DNA from: Alphaproteobacteria bacterium
Lineage (GTDB): Bacteria > Pseudomonadota > Alphaproteobacteria > Rs-D84 > NBLK01
DNA: 11,444 bases
Reading direction: 5' to 3'
NCBI GenBank assembly: GCA_016936785.1
Contig: JAFGXE010000028.1
Coordinates: forward strand, 1-11,444
Below, piece by piece: positions 1-7,300 of this stretch. Both the position numbers and the translations under genes were made by a program. Each line of letters starts with the position of its first letter. Positions within the stretch are counted from its first letter, which is position 1. Below the pieces are notes generated by a model. That model saw only the letters and a program-made list of their open reading frames with translations. It did not search any database and was not told where the DNA came from.

Positions 1-369
1 ATAACATGAGAAAAAAGTGGTACGATAATTAAACAGATAGTAGCTTAACTTTGCCACTTTCCTGTCCAACAAACCGATACCACCTCTGTTTTTGTAAAAA
101 ATACCATATCTATCATTAGCAAGTTTCGTAATGAATTTTGTTGATAATCCTAAGTGCGACATTATTGCGAGGGAGTTTGAGATTGCACCACCTGCACGTA
201 ATGTTCCTTTTAAAGATAGGATTTCATTTTGCTCAATTTCTGTGAATGTGTGCAGTGGTTTAAAAGAAGAGTTTCCAAAATTAACTAAAAGATTTGCAGG
301 GAGCTGTATTACAGAAATATCTGTGAAAGAAAATCCAATACCTATGATATCAGGTTTTTGTGTTCCCAT
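1..369 (-). CDS. PfkB-family carbohydrate/nucleoside kinase, N-terminal part (runs off left edge)
   Basis: An open frame of 123 codons starts at ATG 369-367 and runs uninterrupted off the window. It begins MGTQKPDIIGIGFSFTDIS, the first beta strand of ribokinase/adenosine-kinase-like PfkB proteins, with an Asp at residue 17 where the family binds the sugar. Residues 59-66 (AGGAISNS) match the glycine-rich GGSAAN-type signature, followed by a helix (LAIMSHLG) and FITKLANDRYG, the counterpart of the usual FIGKVGDDxFG. Family members phosphorylate sugars or nucleosides with ATP in the cytoplasm; the substrate cannot be told from this half, and the catalytic C-terminal Asp and anion hole lie outside the window. 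An in-frame TAG four codons upstream fixes this ATG as the first possible Met. No good Shine-Dalgarno precedes it. It lies 35 nt downstream of the lipoprotein gene on the same strand and is probably co-transcribed with it. Confidence 0.82.
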   Translation of the reverse strand, partial: MGTQKPDIIGIGFSFTDISVIQLPANLLVNFGNSSFKPLHTFTEIEQNEILSLKGTLRAGGAISNSLAIMSHLGLSTKFITKLANDRYGIFYKNRGGIGLLDRKVAKLSYYLFNYRTTFFSCY

Positions 370-404
370 TGGTGAAAACTATACAAGGGAACACAAAGAG
401 TCAA

Positions 405-797
405 CTATTTAAATATTTTTCCAAGTTCGAGTGCGTTTTTGTATGTATCTGTTGTAAATTTAAGTGGATCATCTTGTTTCGAAGCAAGGTCAGATATGGC
501 CATCACAGAGTCTTTTGTTGTATCGAGGTATGTTTTTGTTTGGCCAGTTGCTGTGCCAGTGAGCATCATTATGCCATATTTATATTTGTTTTGAGGCAAA
601 TCATTTTTTACAAAATTAACATAATCTTGTATCTTTGCCACATCCGTTAATCCGTGTTTATTAAACACAGGTAAAATTGCTTGGCAGACGTCTTGTTGAA
701 CGCCTGGTTGTAAAAACCAATAGCATGTTGCTTGATTTTTTAGAGAATCACATCCCGTCATTCCGAGAACCGCAAAGATTAAAAGATATTTTTTCAT
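405..797 (-). CDS. Small predicted lipoprotein of unknown function
   Basis: A 130-residue protein beginning MKKYLLIFAVLGMTGC, a basic n-region, hydrophobic core and a lipobox-like MTGC with the lipidated Cys at residue 16. Met at -3 of the lipobox is less usual than Leu. Asp follows the Cys (+2), which in enterobacteria retains lipoproteins in the inner membrane; whether that rule applies here is unknown. The mature part has two more Cys (in ATCYWF and QDVCQAI), possibly a disulfide, and is otherwise soluble and mostly helical in appearance. I do not recognise a family. A longer frame starts at ATG 819-821, but the start at 795-797 is preferred because an AAAAGGA ribosome binding site lies about 7 nt upstream and the signal peptide begins there. 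It is first in a probable two-gene unit with the PfkB kinase, with its own promoter at 841-869. Confidence 0.75.
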   Translation of the reverse strand: MKKYLLIFAVLGMTGCDSLKNQATCYWFLQPGVQQDVCQAILPVFNKHGLTDVAKIQDYVNFVKNDLPQNKYKYGIMMLTGTATGQTKTYLDTTKDSVMAISDLASKQDDPLKFTTDTYKNALELGKIFK

Positions 798-840
798 GAT
801 GTTTCCTTTTTTAAATAACACTCATTATCTGTTTAGATTG

Positions 841-869
841 ACTATAAAATAATGGTTGTCTAAAGGCAA
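841..869 (-). promoter_or_regulatory. Sigma70-type promoter for the lipoprotein/kinase unit
   Basis: Read on the minus strand: -35 TTGCCT (864-869), a 17-bp spacer, and -10 TATAGT (841-846, 5 of 6 to consensus). It would start transcription near 834, giving a leader of about 37 nt before the lipoprotein ATG. It stands back to back with the tRNA promoter. Confidence 0.5.
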
Positions 870-889
870 GTCCTTTGTAAAGTTTTTAC

Positions 890-918
890 TTGATATTTTT
901 GTTGGATTATGATGTAAT
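890..918 (+). promoter_or_regulatory. Sigma70-type promoter for the tRNA-Ser/tRNA-Leu pair
   Basis: -35 TTGATA (890-895, 5 of 6), a 17-bp spacer, and -10 TGTAAT (913-918, 5 of 6). The predicted start near 925 is about 6 nt before the mature 5' end of tRNA-Ser, a spacing usual for tRNA transcription units. Confidence 0.65.
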
Positions 919-930
919 CCATGCGGATTT

Positions 931-1019
931 GGAGGGGTGGCAGAGCGGTAATGCAGCGGATTGCTAATCCGTCACCGGATCATACCGGTGCCGGGGTTCG
1001 ATTCCCCGTCCCTCCGCCA
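931..1019 (+). tRNA. tRNA-Ser (anticodon GCT)
   Basis: An 89-nt class II tRNA with encoded CCA. The acceptor stem 931-937 (GGAGGGG) pairs with 1009-1015 with one G-U pair at the base, and the discriminator is G1016, as expected for serine tRNAs. The anticodon loop 961-967 (TTGCTAA) carries GCT at 963-965, which reads AGC/AGU codons. The long variable arm CACCGG-ATCATA-CCGGTG (973-990) is a perfect 6-bp stem typical of tRNA-Ser. The T arm contains GGGGTTCGATTCCCC. It is followed after 15 nt by tRNA-Leu, so both probably come from one transcript. Confidence 0.96.
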
Positions 1020-1034
1020 TTCGAAAAATTATAT

Positions 1035-1121
1035 GGGAATGTGGCGGAACTGGTAGACGCGCCAGACTCAAAATCTGGTTCTTGCAAGAGAGTGGGAGTT
1101 CGATTCTCCCCATTCCCACCA
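1035..1121 (+). tRNA. tRNA-Leu (anticodon CAA)
   Basis: An 87-nt class II tRNA with encoded CCA (1119-1121) and discriminator A1118, as in leucine tRNAs. The acceptor stem 1035-1041 (GGGAATG) pairs perfectly with 1111-1117. The anticodon stem CCAGA/TCTGG encloses the loop CTCAAAA, with anticodon CAA at 1069-1071, reading UUG. A variable arm follows (GGTTCTTGCAAGAGAGT region), then a T arm with GTTCGATTC. The gene ends 7 nt before the stop codon of the convergent Cys-rich protein gene, and no intrinsic terminator is visible between them. Confidence 0.96.
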
Positions 1122-1128
1122 TAAAAAG

Positions 1129-3069
1129 TTAGTCGCAGATGTCAATCCATTCTCCCATTGGAAGATCTTCTAATGACATTATAATAGAAGATATCGCACT
1201 TTTGGCTGTACTAATATTATTTTTATCAAAAGACCCTTGTGCTAAAATGGACCCTTGTTCAAAGAAGGACGTTCCTGAGTCTGCATTAAGATACTCCGTA
1301 ACATTAGAAACTGTTCTTGCATCAGATTTATACTGTGAACCATTTGTCCAATTTTGATGAATTTGTCTTTCAACAGAAGAATTACAGCCATCTGTCACAA
1401 AGGAAGGATTTTCTTCTAAACGATAGTAAAGTCTTTTTTCTTTTGCAATTTCTGAAATTCCAGCAAGGATTGCAAGTGGTATTCCTATTCCTGGAATAGC
1501 GATTCCAAAAATTCCTTTTTGTGTTAAATCTGCAAGAAGAGATTCATCTGGCTGACAGAAAACCTCTGCAATACCATAGTTGCTCCAAAGGCCTTTTTGT
1601 ACAAGCTGATACATTTTAGGATTAGGATCTTCAGATCCTGTGTGATAATAACGACAGGCGTCCGGACATTTTTCCCCTCCTTTTGTACGTATGTTTACCA
1701 TTGTAAATTTTAAAACTTTATCAATTTTTGCATCACACAGTGTCTTTTTTATCTCTGGTGGGATAACAACAACATCTACCACAGGAATATCTTTTTCTTC
1801 GCAGTCTATAGATTTATCTGCCTCAGAAATATCTGCATACTTTAGTTCTTTTCCATCCTCTGCGTATTCGCTTTTACCTACGAGACAGACATTTTTATCT
1901 GTATCTGGTTTTGTTTCACCGTCAAAAATTTGGTCTGTTTCATTCCCGCAAATATGTGTGCCAGTGGAAAAATCGACTTTTTTTGAAATCATGCTTCCAT
2001 CAGGATTCCCATAGCAGACTTTTAATGTCTTATCATCTGGAGCAGGCGGAATGATGACATCACTTCCGCCACCACCGCCAGTGGTTGAGGTTGATTCTTT
2101 GATGCATTGTTCTACGCCATCAACTGTTTTCAGTTCAAAGCCATCGATGCAATCGCATTGTGTGCCATAGCTATTCGGTTCGAAATTTTTGCTACATTCT
2201 TTAATGAAGCATCCGTCATAGCCGTTTGCTGTATCTGTTTCGTCAAAGTCCCAACGGACAACATGGAGTTGTTCATTTGTTTTATTCCCAACATTGAAAG
2301 AAGGCATGGATATAATTTGAGGAATGTGAGATGCCCCTGCGTTATTATCAAGACAAGATTCTTTTCCTTTTGGAAGACACGTTTCTGTGTCGGAATCATA
2401 CTCCCATTTATCGTCTAAATCAATTTCATCTGGTTCGCATTCACAGTCGGGAATTTCAGAGGCATCTTTTGCATTTTTAACTTTGTCTGGATCGATACAA
2501 TCTGGGTTTTTAAGTTTCCACGATTTAATACAATCTTGTGCCTCTTTGCTTGGACAGTTATCCGCAATCTCTTCATTTTCTTTAAGTTTTTTTTCTTTGG
2601 CGCTTTCATTGGCGGCAACGGGAATGCCTTTGCTTTTCTTAAGGTTATCAATCATTCTTTTTGTCATATTTGCCCCGGTTTGTCCTGCCATGTAGCCTAA
2701 GCTCATAGAGCCTGCCATTTTGAGTTTATTTGTTCCGTAATTTTCTGTCAGTGTTTGGAGAGAAAGGTATCGGTTTTGTTGGCAAAAGTCGAAGAGCATA
2801 TATTCACAGGCTTTGCGGTAATCTTTTGGGTCTTTAAAAGAGTGTGTCGTGAGTCGGTCTTTGAAAAATGCAACGCATTGTGGGACTTCATCAAGTTGGC
2901 TTTTGAGGTCGCGATCAAGAGATTCAACGCTGACAATTTCAGTAAGAGCTTGTTCGCAATCGGAGATGGAGGCTTTATGTAGATGCTCTGTCAGGCGCTT
3001 GGGTACAGCGTTTGAAGACACAATATATCCAATTGTGAAAATAAAAAAGAGCCCTAAAAACCTTCTCAT
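1129..3069 (-). CDS. Large exported Cys-rich protein of unknown function
   Basis: A 646-residue protein starting MRRFLGLFFIFTIGYIVSSN, a Sec-type signal peptide or N-terminal membrane anchor. I count 26 Cys spread along the chain, an even number consistent with periplasmic or surface disulfides. A helical, charged N-terminal third (to about residue 190) is followed by a Cys-dense part with short repeats of the type CEC, CFIKEC and CDCIDGFEL, loosely EGF-like but without a clean EGF pattern. A flexible joint with five consecutive Gly and IIPPAP lies near residues 327-342. Near residues 517-537 is a hydrophobic Gly/Ile/Pro-rich stretch (GIFGIAIPGIGIPLAILAGI), possibly a membrane segment, followed by a polar tail ending in CD. 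No enzyme motif is seen and I do not recognise a family. The next in-frame Met is far downstream, so this start is well supported despite a poor ribosome binding site. The gene lies 65 nt downstream of the TPR gene on the same strand. Confidence 0.8.
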   Translation of the reverse strand: MRRFLGLFFIFTIGYIVSSNAVPKRLTEHLHKASISDCEQALTEIVSVESLDRDLKSQLDEVPQCVAFFKDRLTTHSFKDPKDYRKACEYMLFDFCQQNRYLSLQTLTENYGTNKLKMAGSMSLGYMAGQTGANMTKRMIDNLKKSKGIPVAANESAKEKKLKENEEIADNCPSKEAQDCIKSWKLKNPDCIDPDKVKNAKDASEIPDCECEPDEIDLDDKWEYDSDTETCLPKGKESCLDNNAGASHIPQIISMPSFNVGNKTNEQLHVVRWDFDETDTANGYDGCFIKECSKNFEPNSYGTQCDCIDGFELKTVDGVEQCIKESTSTTGGGGGSDVIIPPAPDDKTLKVCYGNPDGSMISKKVDFSTGTHICGNETDQIFDGETKPDTDKNVCLVGKSEYAEDGKELKYADISEADKSIDCEEKDIPVVDVVVIPPEIKKTLCDAKIDKVLKFTMVNIRTKGGEKCPDACRYYHTGSEDPNPKMYQLVQKGLWSNYGIAEVFCQPDESLLADLTQKGIFGIAIPGIGIPLAILAGISEIAKEKRLYYRLEENPSFVTDGCNSSVERQIHQNWTNGSQYKSDARTVSNVTEYLNADSGTSFFEQGSILAQGSFDKNNISTAKSAISSIIMSLEDLPMGEWIDICD

Positions 3070-3079
3070 AGAGCTCTAT
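3068..3079. repeat. 12-bp perfect palindrome over the start codon and -10 region
   Basis: ATAGAGCTCTAT is a perfect palindrome. It overlaps the start codon (3067-3069) of the Cys-rich protein gene and touches the proposed -10 hexamer (3078-3083). It could be an operator half-site pair or chance; no matching second copy was noticed in the window. Confidence 0.4.
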
Positions 3080-3106
3080 TTTACGCGATTTTGGATTGAA
3101 AGTAAA
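3078..3106 (-). promoter_or_regulatory. Possible promoter for the Cys-rich protein gene
   Basis: Minus-strand -35 TTTACT (3101-3106), 17-bp spacer, -10 TAAAAT (3078-3083, 5 of 6). The -10 ends only 8 bp before the ATG, so transcription would begin within a few bases of the start codon, giving a leaderless or nearly leaderless mRNA. The gene may instead be read through from the TPR promoter. Confidence 0.3.
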
Positions 3107-3112
3107 GTACTT

Positions 3113-3138
3113 ATAGTCAAACTATTTAGTTTGATTAT
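3113..3138. repeat. Inverted repeat at the 3' end of the TPR gene
   Basis: The arms TCAAACT (3117-3123) and AGTTTGA (3128-3134) are perfect and enclose a 4-nt loop. A-T pairs and one G-T pair extend the stem to 11 bp, including the TPR gene's TAA. In the TPR transcript this makes an AT-rich hairpin right at the stop codon. No T-tract follows on the minus strand, so it is not a standard intrinsic terminator; it might protect the 3' end or attenuate read-through into the next gene. Confidence 0.5.
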
Positions 3139-4109
3139 TCACTTGATCCGTTTGGGTATTTCTGTTTGATTTTTGAAACGAATCGCAAGGAGCGTTCTGC
3201 GGCAAATTTGCGAGAACCATTTTCATTTGATGCAATATCACGATAGTATTTAAGTGATTCGTCAAATTTACCCAATTTTGTGAGGCAACTTGCAAGGCCA
3301 TCCCAAACTTTAGGGTGGTATTGTCCCCCGTTCATTTCTACCGCACGCTCATAAGTATCGAGTGCTTTGAGAAACTGATTTTGTTTTTGAAGAACATAGC
3401 CAATGCTCACTTGAGCAGTGATGGAATTTTTATCAATTTTGAAAATACTTTTGAATGTTTCAATTGCTTTTTCAGGCTTATCCATCAAGTTATAGGTCAC
3501 GCCGATTGCACTAATAGCAGGGATGTTTTTACGGTCAATTTTAAGGACTTTTTCAAAATATTCGATGGCTTTATCAAACATTTTAAGACGCTGTAAAGTG
3601 ACGCCAATACTCATCAAAGAGTCCATCCGATTAGGATCAAGTGCAATTACTGTTTCAAGGACATCCAGGGCTTCTTTGTATTGATAAAGTTTTTGAAGAA
3701 CAACCGCTTTTCCGTTGAGTGCTTCAATTGATTTTGGATTGATTTGGAGAGCAAGGTCAAAAGCGTCTTTTGCGTCTTCATAAAGATTTGATAAGCTTAA
3801 AGCCATTCCTTTATTAATCCAAATGGATACTTCGCGTGGTTTGATTTTGACTGCTTTGTCAAATTCACCCCGTGCTTTTTTGAATTCTTTGAGTTTCATG
3901 TAGATAAAACCAAGGCTGTTGTAAGCTTGCCAGTAGTCTGGATCGAGATCAATTGCTTTTTGGAGATGAGAAATTGCTTCTTTAAATTGACCAGCAGAAA
4001 TGAGTTGCGTTCCTTGTTTATAGGATATTTCAGCAGGAGATTTTTTTATCTCTCTATTTTCTTGTTCAAGATTTTGAACTGCTTCTGCAAAGGCATCTTT
4101 TTTTGTCAT
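3135..4109 (-). CDS. Tetratricopeptide repeat (TPR) protein
   Basis: A 324-residue protein with no signal peptide or membrane segment. A charged N-terminal 25 residues is followed by about eight consecutive 34-residue TPR units from about residue 27 to 300. Each unit shows the usual pattern of small and aromatic positions ending in a D/NP-type turn, for example FKEAISHLQKAIDLDPDYWQ and FDKAIEYFEKVLKIDRKN. TPR arrays form superhelical scaffolds for protein binding, so a cytoplasmic adaptor role is likely, but the partner is unknown. The start is supported by AAAGGA 7 nt upstream and by a promoter at 4145-4173. It precedes the exported Cys-rich gene by 65 nt on the same strand, so a functional link is possible but unproven. 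Confidence 0.9.
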   Translation of the reverse strand: MTKKDAFAEAVQNLEQENREIKKSPAEISYKQGTQLISAGQFKEAISHLQKAIDLDPDYWQAYNSLGFIYMKLKEFKKARGEFDKAVKIKPREVSIWINKGMALSLSNLYEDAKDAFDLALQINPKSIEALNGKAVVLQKLYQYKEALDVLETVIALDPNRMDSLMSIGVTLQRLKMFDKAIEYFEKVLKIDRKNIPAISAIGVTYNLMDKPEKAIETFKSIFKIDKNSITAQVSIGYVLQKQNQFLKALDTYERAVEMNGGQYHPKVWDGLASCLTKLGKFDESLKYYRDIASNENGSRKFAAERSLRFVSKIKQKYPNGSSE

Positions 4110-4144
4110 GGTTTAATCCTTTAATTTTGATTCATTTAGCCAGT

Positions 4145-4173
4145 ATTATATCATATTTTTAAAGAGATGAAAA
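4145..4173 (-). promoter_or_regulatory. Sigma70-type promoter for the TPR gene
   Basis: Minus-strand -10 TATAAT (4145-4150, perfect), 17-bp spacer, -35 TTTTCA (4168-4173, 4 of 6). The predicted start near 4138 gives a leader of about 29 nt. It is divergent from the ileS promoter, with the two -35 hexamers 14 bp apart. Confidence 0.6.
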
Positions 4174-4187
4174 GAGAGAAAAAGATC

Positions 4188-4216
4188 TTGAAAAAAGTGA
4201 TCAATTTGTTTATAAT
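4188..4216 (+). promoter_or_regulatory. Strong sigma70-type promoter for ileS
   Basis: -35 TTGAAA (4188-4193, 5 of 6), exactly 17 bp, -10 TATAAT (4211-4216, perfect). The predicted start near 4223 leaves about 147 nt of untranslated leader before the ileS ATG, long enough to hold a regulatory element. Confidence 0.75.
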
Positions 4217-4222
4217 GAATTT

Positions 4223-4369
4223 TGAAAAAGATCAGGATTAAATATGTTTCAAATAAATCAAGAAATCATTTTCCGAATCCCCGTTTGGGGAAATTAATAC
4301 GCTTTTGCATTTTCATGCACTAAACAAGCTTTCTAAGAATTTATCATTTGATTTAAAAAAGGAATAAAA
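4223..4369 (+). promoter_or_regulatory. ileS mRNA leader, candidate isoleucine-responsive attenuator
   Basis: The leader contains a short ORF (4244-4297) and three structural features. A 5-bp hairpin TCCCC-GTTT-GGGGA (4278-4291) lies within the last leader codons. A second hairpin, TGCAT-TTTC-ATGCA, occupies 4306-4319. There is also a long-range 8-nt match between TAAATCAA (4254-4261, leader codons 4-7) and TTGATTTA (4348-4355), which ends 3 nt before the ileS Shine-Dalgarno (AAGGA, 4359-4363). No hairpin followed by a T-tract is present, so classical terminator-type attenuation is not evident; control of ribosome access would fit better. No T-box features were recognised. The regulatory function is inferred. 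Confidence 0.4.
4244..4297 (+). CDS. Candidate ileS leader peptide (17 codons, four Ile)
   Basis: ATG at 4244 is preceded by AGGA (4234-4237) at 6-nt spacing and lies about 20 nt after the predicted transcription start. The frame reads MFQINQEIIFRIPVWGN and ends in TAA at 4295-4297, before the ileS start at 4370. Ile codons are at positions 4 (ATA), 8 (ATC), 9 (ATT) and 12 (ATC), so all three Ile codons occur and nearly a quarter of the residues are isoleucine, the amino acid charged by the downstream gene's product. This resembles ribosome-stalling leader peptides such as pheM upstream of pheST in E. coli. Ile is common in AT-rich genomes, so chance enrichment is not excluded. Confidence 0.45.
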   Translation: MFQINQEIIFRIPVWGN

Positions 4370-7300
4370 ATGGCTTATCCAAAGACAACTTCTCAACCGG
4401 TTTTCCCGATGATAGAAGAATCTATACAAGCGTTTTGGGAAAAAAACAAAATTTTCGAAAAATCCGTTGAACAACGTGAAGGTTCAAAACCTTTCGTTTT
4501 TTGGGATGGTCCTCCAGGGGCAAATGGTGAACCTCATTATGGACATATTTCTGTTTCTGCGATGAAAGATGCGGTGTGTCGTTATCAGACGATGCGTGGC
4601 AAGCAAGTAAAGCGGAATTTTGGTTTTGATTGCCATGGTTTGCCGGTCGAAATTGAAGTATGTAAGAAAAATAATCTTCCAGACCGTCAATCTATTTTAG
4701 ACTATGGGATTGATAAATTTAATGCCGTTTGTGAAAAAGATGTTCAGGCGTATACAGATGTTTGGGAACGTTTATTGAAGCGTGTTGGTCGCTGGGGTGA
4801 CTATGGTAATCAATACTATACGATGGATGAAACTTATATGGAGTCTGTCATTGCGGTTGTCAAAAAGTTGAATGAAAAAGGATTGTTATATAAAGACTAT
4901 AAAACAATGGCGTATTCATGGGGAGCGGAAACACCACTGTCAAATGCTGAAGCAAAGATGGAATACCAAGAACGGACAGATAAGGCAATTACTGTTCTTG
5001 CTGAGTTGAAAGATACCCCAAATACATACCTTGTTTTGTGGACGACAACTCCTTGGACTTTGCCTTCTAATATGGCTGTCGCGGTTGGTGAAGAAATTGA
5101 TTATGTTGAAATTGAAGAAGATGGGAAAAAATATATTATTGGTAAATCTCTTTATTCTAAGTACTTTAAAGAACCTACTCTTGTTAGAGAGTTTAAAGGA
5201 AAAGATCTCGTTGGTAAGTCATACCATCCGATTTTCCCTTATTATCAAGAGCTCGAAAACGAAGGAGCTTTTAAAGTTTATGCAGGAGGTTTTGTCACAA
5301 CGACAGAAGGAACAGGACTTGTGCATCTCGCACCATTTGGAGAAGATGACTATTTCGTTTTAATGGAAAATAAAATTCCGATTGTCTGTCCTGTGAATGA
5401 AAAAGCAGAATTTATTTCTCCTATTATGGACTATGCGGGATTAAATGTTTTTGATTCAAATGAACAAATTATTCGGGATTTAAAAACAGCTGGGAAACTT
5501 GTGAAGCAAGAATCTTATGTGCATAACTATCCGTATTGTTGGCGAACAAAAACACCATTGATTTATAAGCCAATTGACTCGTGGTTTGTGAATGTTGAAA
5601 AAATTAAAGAAAAAGCCATTGCTCATAATCAAACGGTAAATTGGATTCCTGAGCATCTTAAAGATGGACGCTTTGGAAAGTGGCTTGAGAATGCACGGGA
5701 TTGGTCGATTTCTCGAAACCGTTTTTGGGGAACACCGATGCCTGTTTGGGAATCAGAAAATTCTGATTTTCCAAGGACGGATATTTTTGGGTCAATTGCA
5801 GAAATTGAAAAAGTAAGCGGGATGAAAATAAAAACACTTCATCGCCCGGAAATTGATTCAGTTGTGTATCCAAATCCAGATGATCCTTCTGGCAAGACGA
5901 TGATGCGCCGTGTGCCTTTTGTTTTGGATTGTTGGTTTGATGCAGGATCTATGCCGTATGCTTCTGTTCATTATATGTTTGAAGTTGGAAAAGACGTGCC
6001 AAATTTTCCTGCGGACTTTATTGTTGAAGGACAAGATCAAACGCGTGGGTGGTTTTATGGTTTACTCATTCTTGGAACTGCGTTATTTGATATTCCTGCT
6101 TATAAAACGGTTATGACAAATGGAATGATTTTAGATGAAAATAAAAAGAAGATGTCTAAATCTCTGAAAAATTATCCAGATCCAGATAAGCTTTTTAGTA
6201 CTGTCGGAGCAGACTCTTTTCGTTGGTTTATTTTAGGTTCACCTCTTTTTAAAGCGGAGTCTGTATCAATAGATCTTCATGGAGAAGTTATTCGAAAAGC
6301 GTCACGTGAGGCTCTGATTCCCCTATGGAATGCGTATCACTTCTTTACACTTTATGCGAATGCAGATGGGATTCAAGCGAAAGAGATTACAGAATCTTCC
6401 GCAATTTTGGATCGGTATATTTTAGCGAAGATGCATCAGCTCGAGGTTGAGGTTGTTGAGGCTTTAGATTTGTATTCATTTGATAAAGCGACGACATTTA
6501 TTTCGGAGTTTTTAGAGATTTTGAATAATTGGTATATTCGTCGTTCTCGTGATCGTTTCTGGGGGACGGATGTGTCAAAAGAAGATGAGCAAAGTGCATT
6601 TGATACGCTCTACACTGTTCTTGTACATCTTTCTAAATTAATGGCGCCGATGACACCGATGATTTCAGAATATATTTATCAGAATTTGACTGGGGGTGAA
6701 AGTGTCCATCTTGTTGATCTCAATTTAAAAGAATTACTTGAAGACTCTGAAATTCAAATGATTCAAGAAATGGATACTGTCCGTGCCATGTGTTCAGCAG
6801 GAAAAGCTGTGCGAGAAACATATCGTTTGCGGAATCGTCTTCCTCTCGCATCAACCACACTTGTTCATTTGAATGCAGAAAGTTTAAAGCCGTATTTGTC
6901 TTTGATTGCGGACGAATTGAATGTAAAGAATGTTGTCTTTGCATCTAATTTGAATGATTTTGCAAAACAGAGTCTTTATATTCTCACGCCTGTTGTGGGC
7001 GCGCGTCTAGGATCTGCTTTAAAAGATATTGTTCCTGCGTCTAAGAAAGGAAATTACGAGATTAAAAATGGCAAGTTGCATATTGCAGGGCATATTTTAA
7101 ATGAAGATGAATTTGAAAATCGTCTTGAAGTAAAAGAAGGCTTAGCCGGACAAGCGTTGTCGGATAATACAGGTGTGATTGTTTTAGATACTGAGATTTC
7201 TGATGACCTGTATGTGGAAGGATTGGCGCGAGACTTTATTCGTTTGATTCAAGATGAGCGGAAAAAACAGGAGTTTGATATTTCTGATCGTGTGAATCTT

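Noticed and set aside
131..412. 93-codon plus-strand frame
   Set aside because: It lies opposite a convincing PfkB kinase N-terminus on the minus strand and shows no recognisable protein pattern.
819..821. Upstream ATG as the start of the lipoprotein
   Set aside because: It would add MLFKKGNI before the signal peptide; the ribosome binding site AAAAGGA fits the ATG at 795-797 instead.
921..1124. 67-codon plus-strand frame
   Set aside because: It consists almost entirely of the two tRNA genes, whose structures are complete.
1139..2982. Several plus-strand and alternate minus-strand frames inside the Cys-rich gene
   Set aside because: They overlap the 646-codon frame, which has a signal peptide, consistent composition and full length; the short frames have no motifs or ribosome binding sites of note.
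3113..3138. Rho-independent terminator after the TPR gene
   Set aside because: The stem is AT-rich and no T-tract follows on the minus strand, so it is listed only as an inverted repeat.
4278..4329. Intrinsic terminator in the ileS leader
   Set aside because: Neither hairpin (4278-4291 or 4306-4319) is followed by a run of T; the short TTTCT after 4329 is insufficient.
4223..4369. T-box riboswitch before ileS
   Set aside because: No conserved T-box sequence or specifier-loop arrangement was recognised, and T-boxes are mainly found in Gram-positive bacteria.
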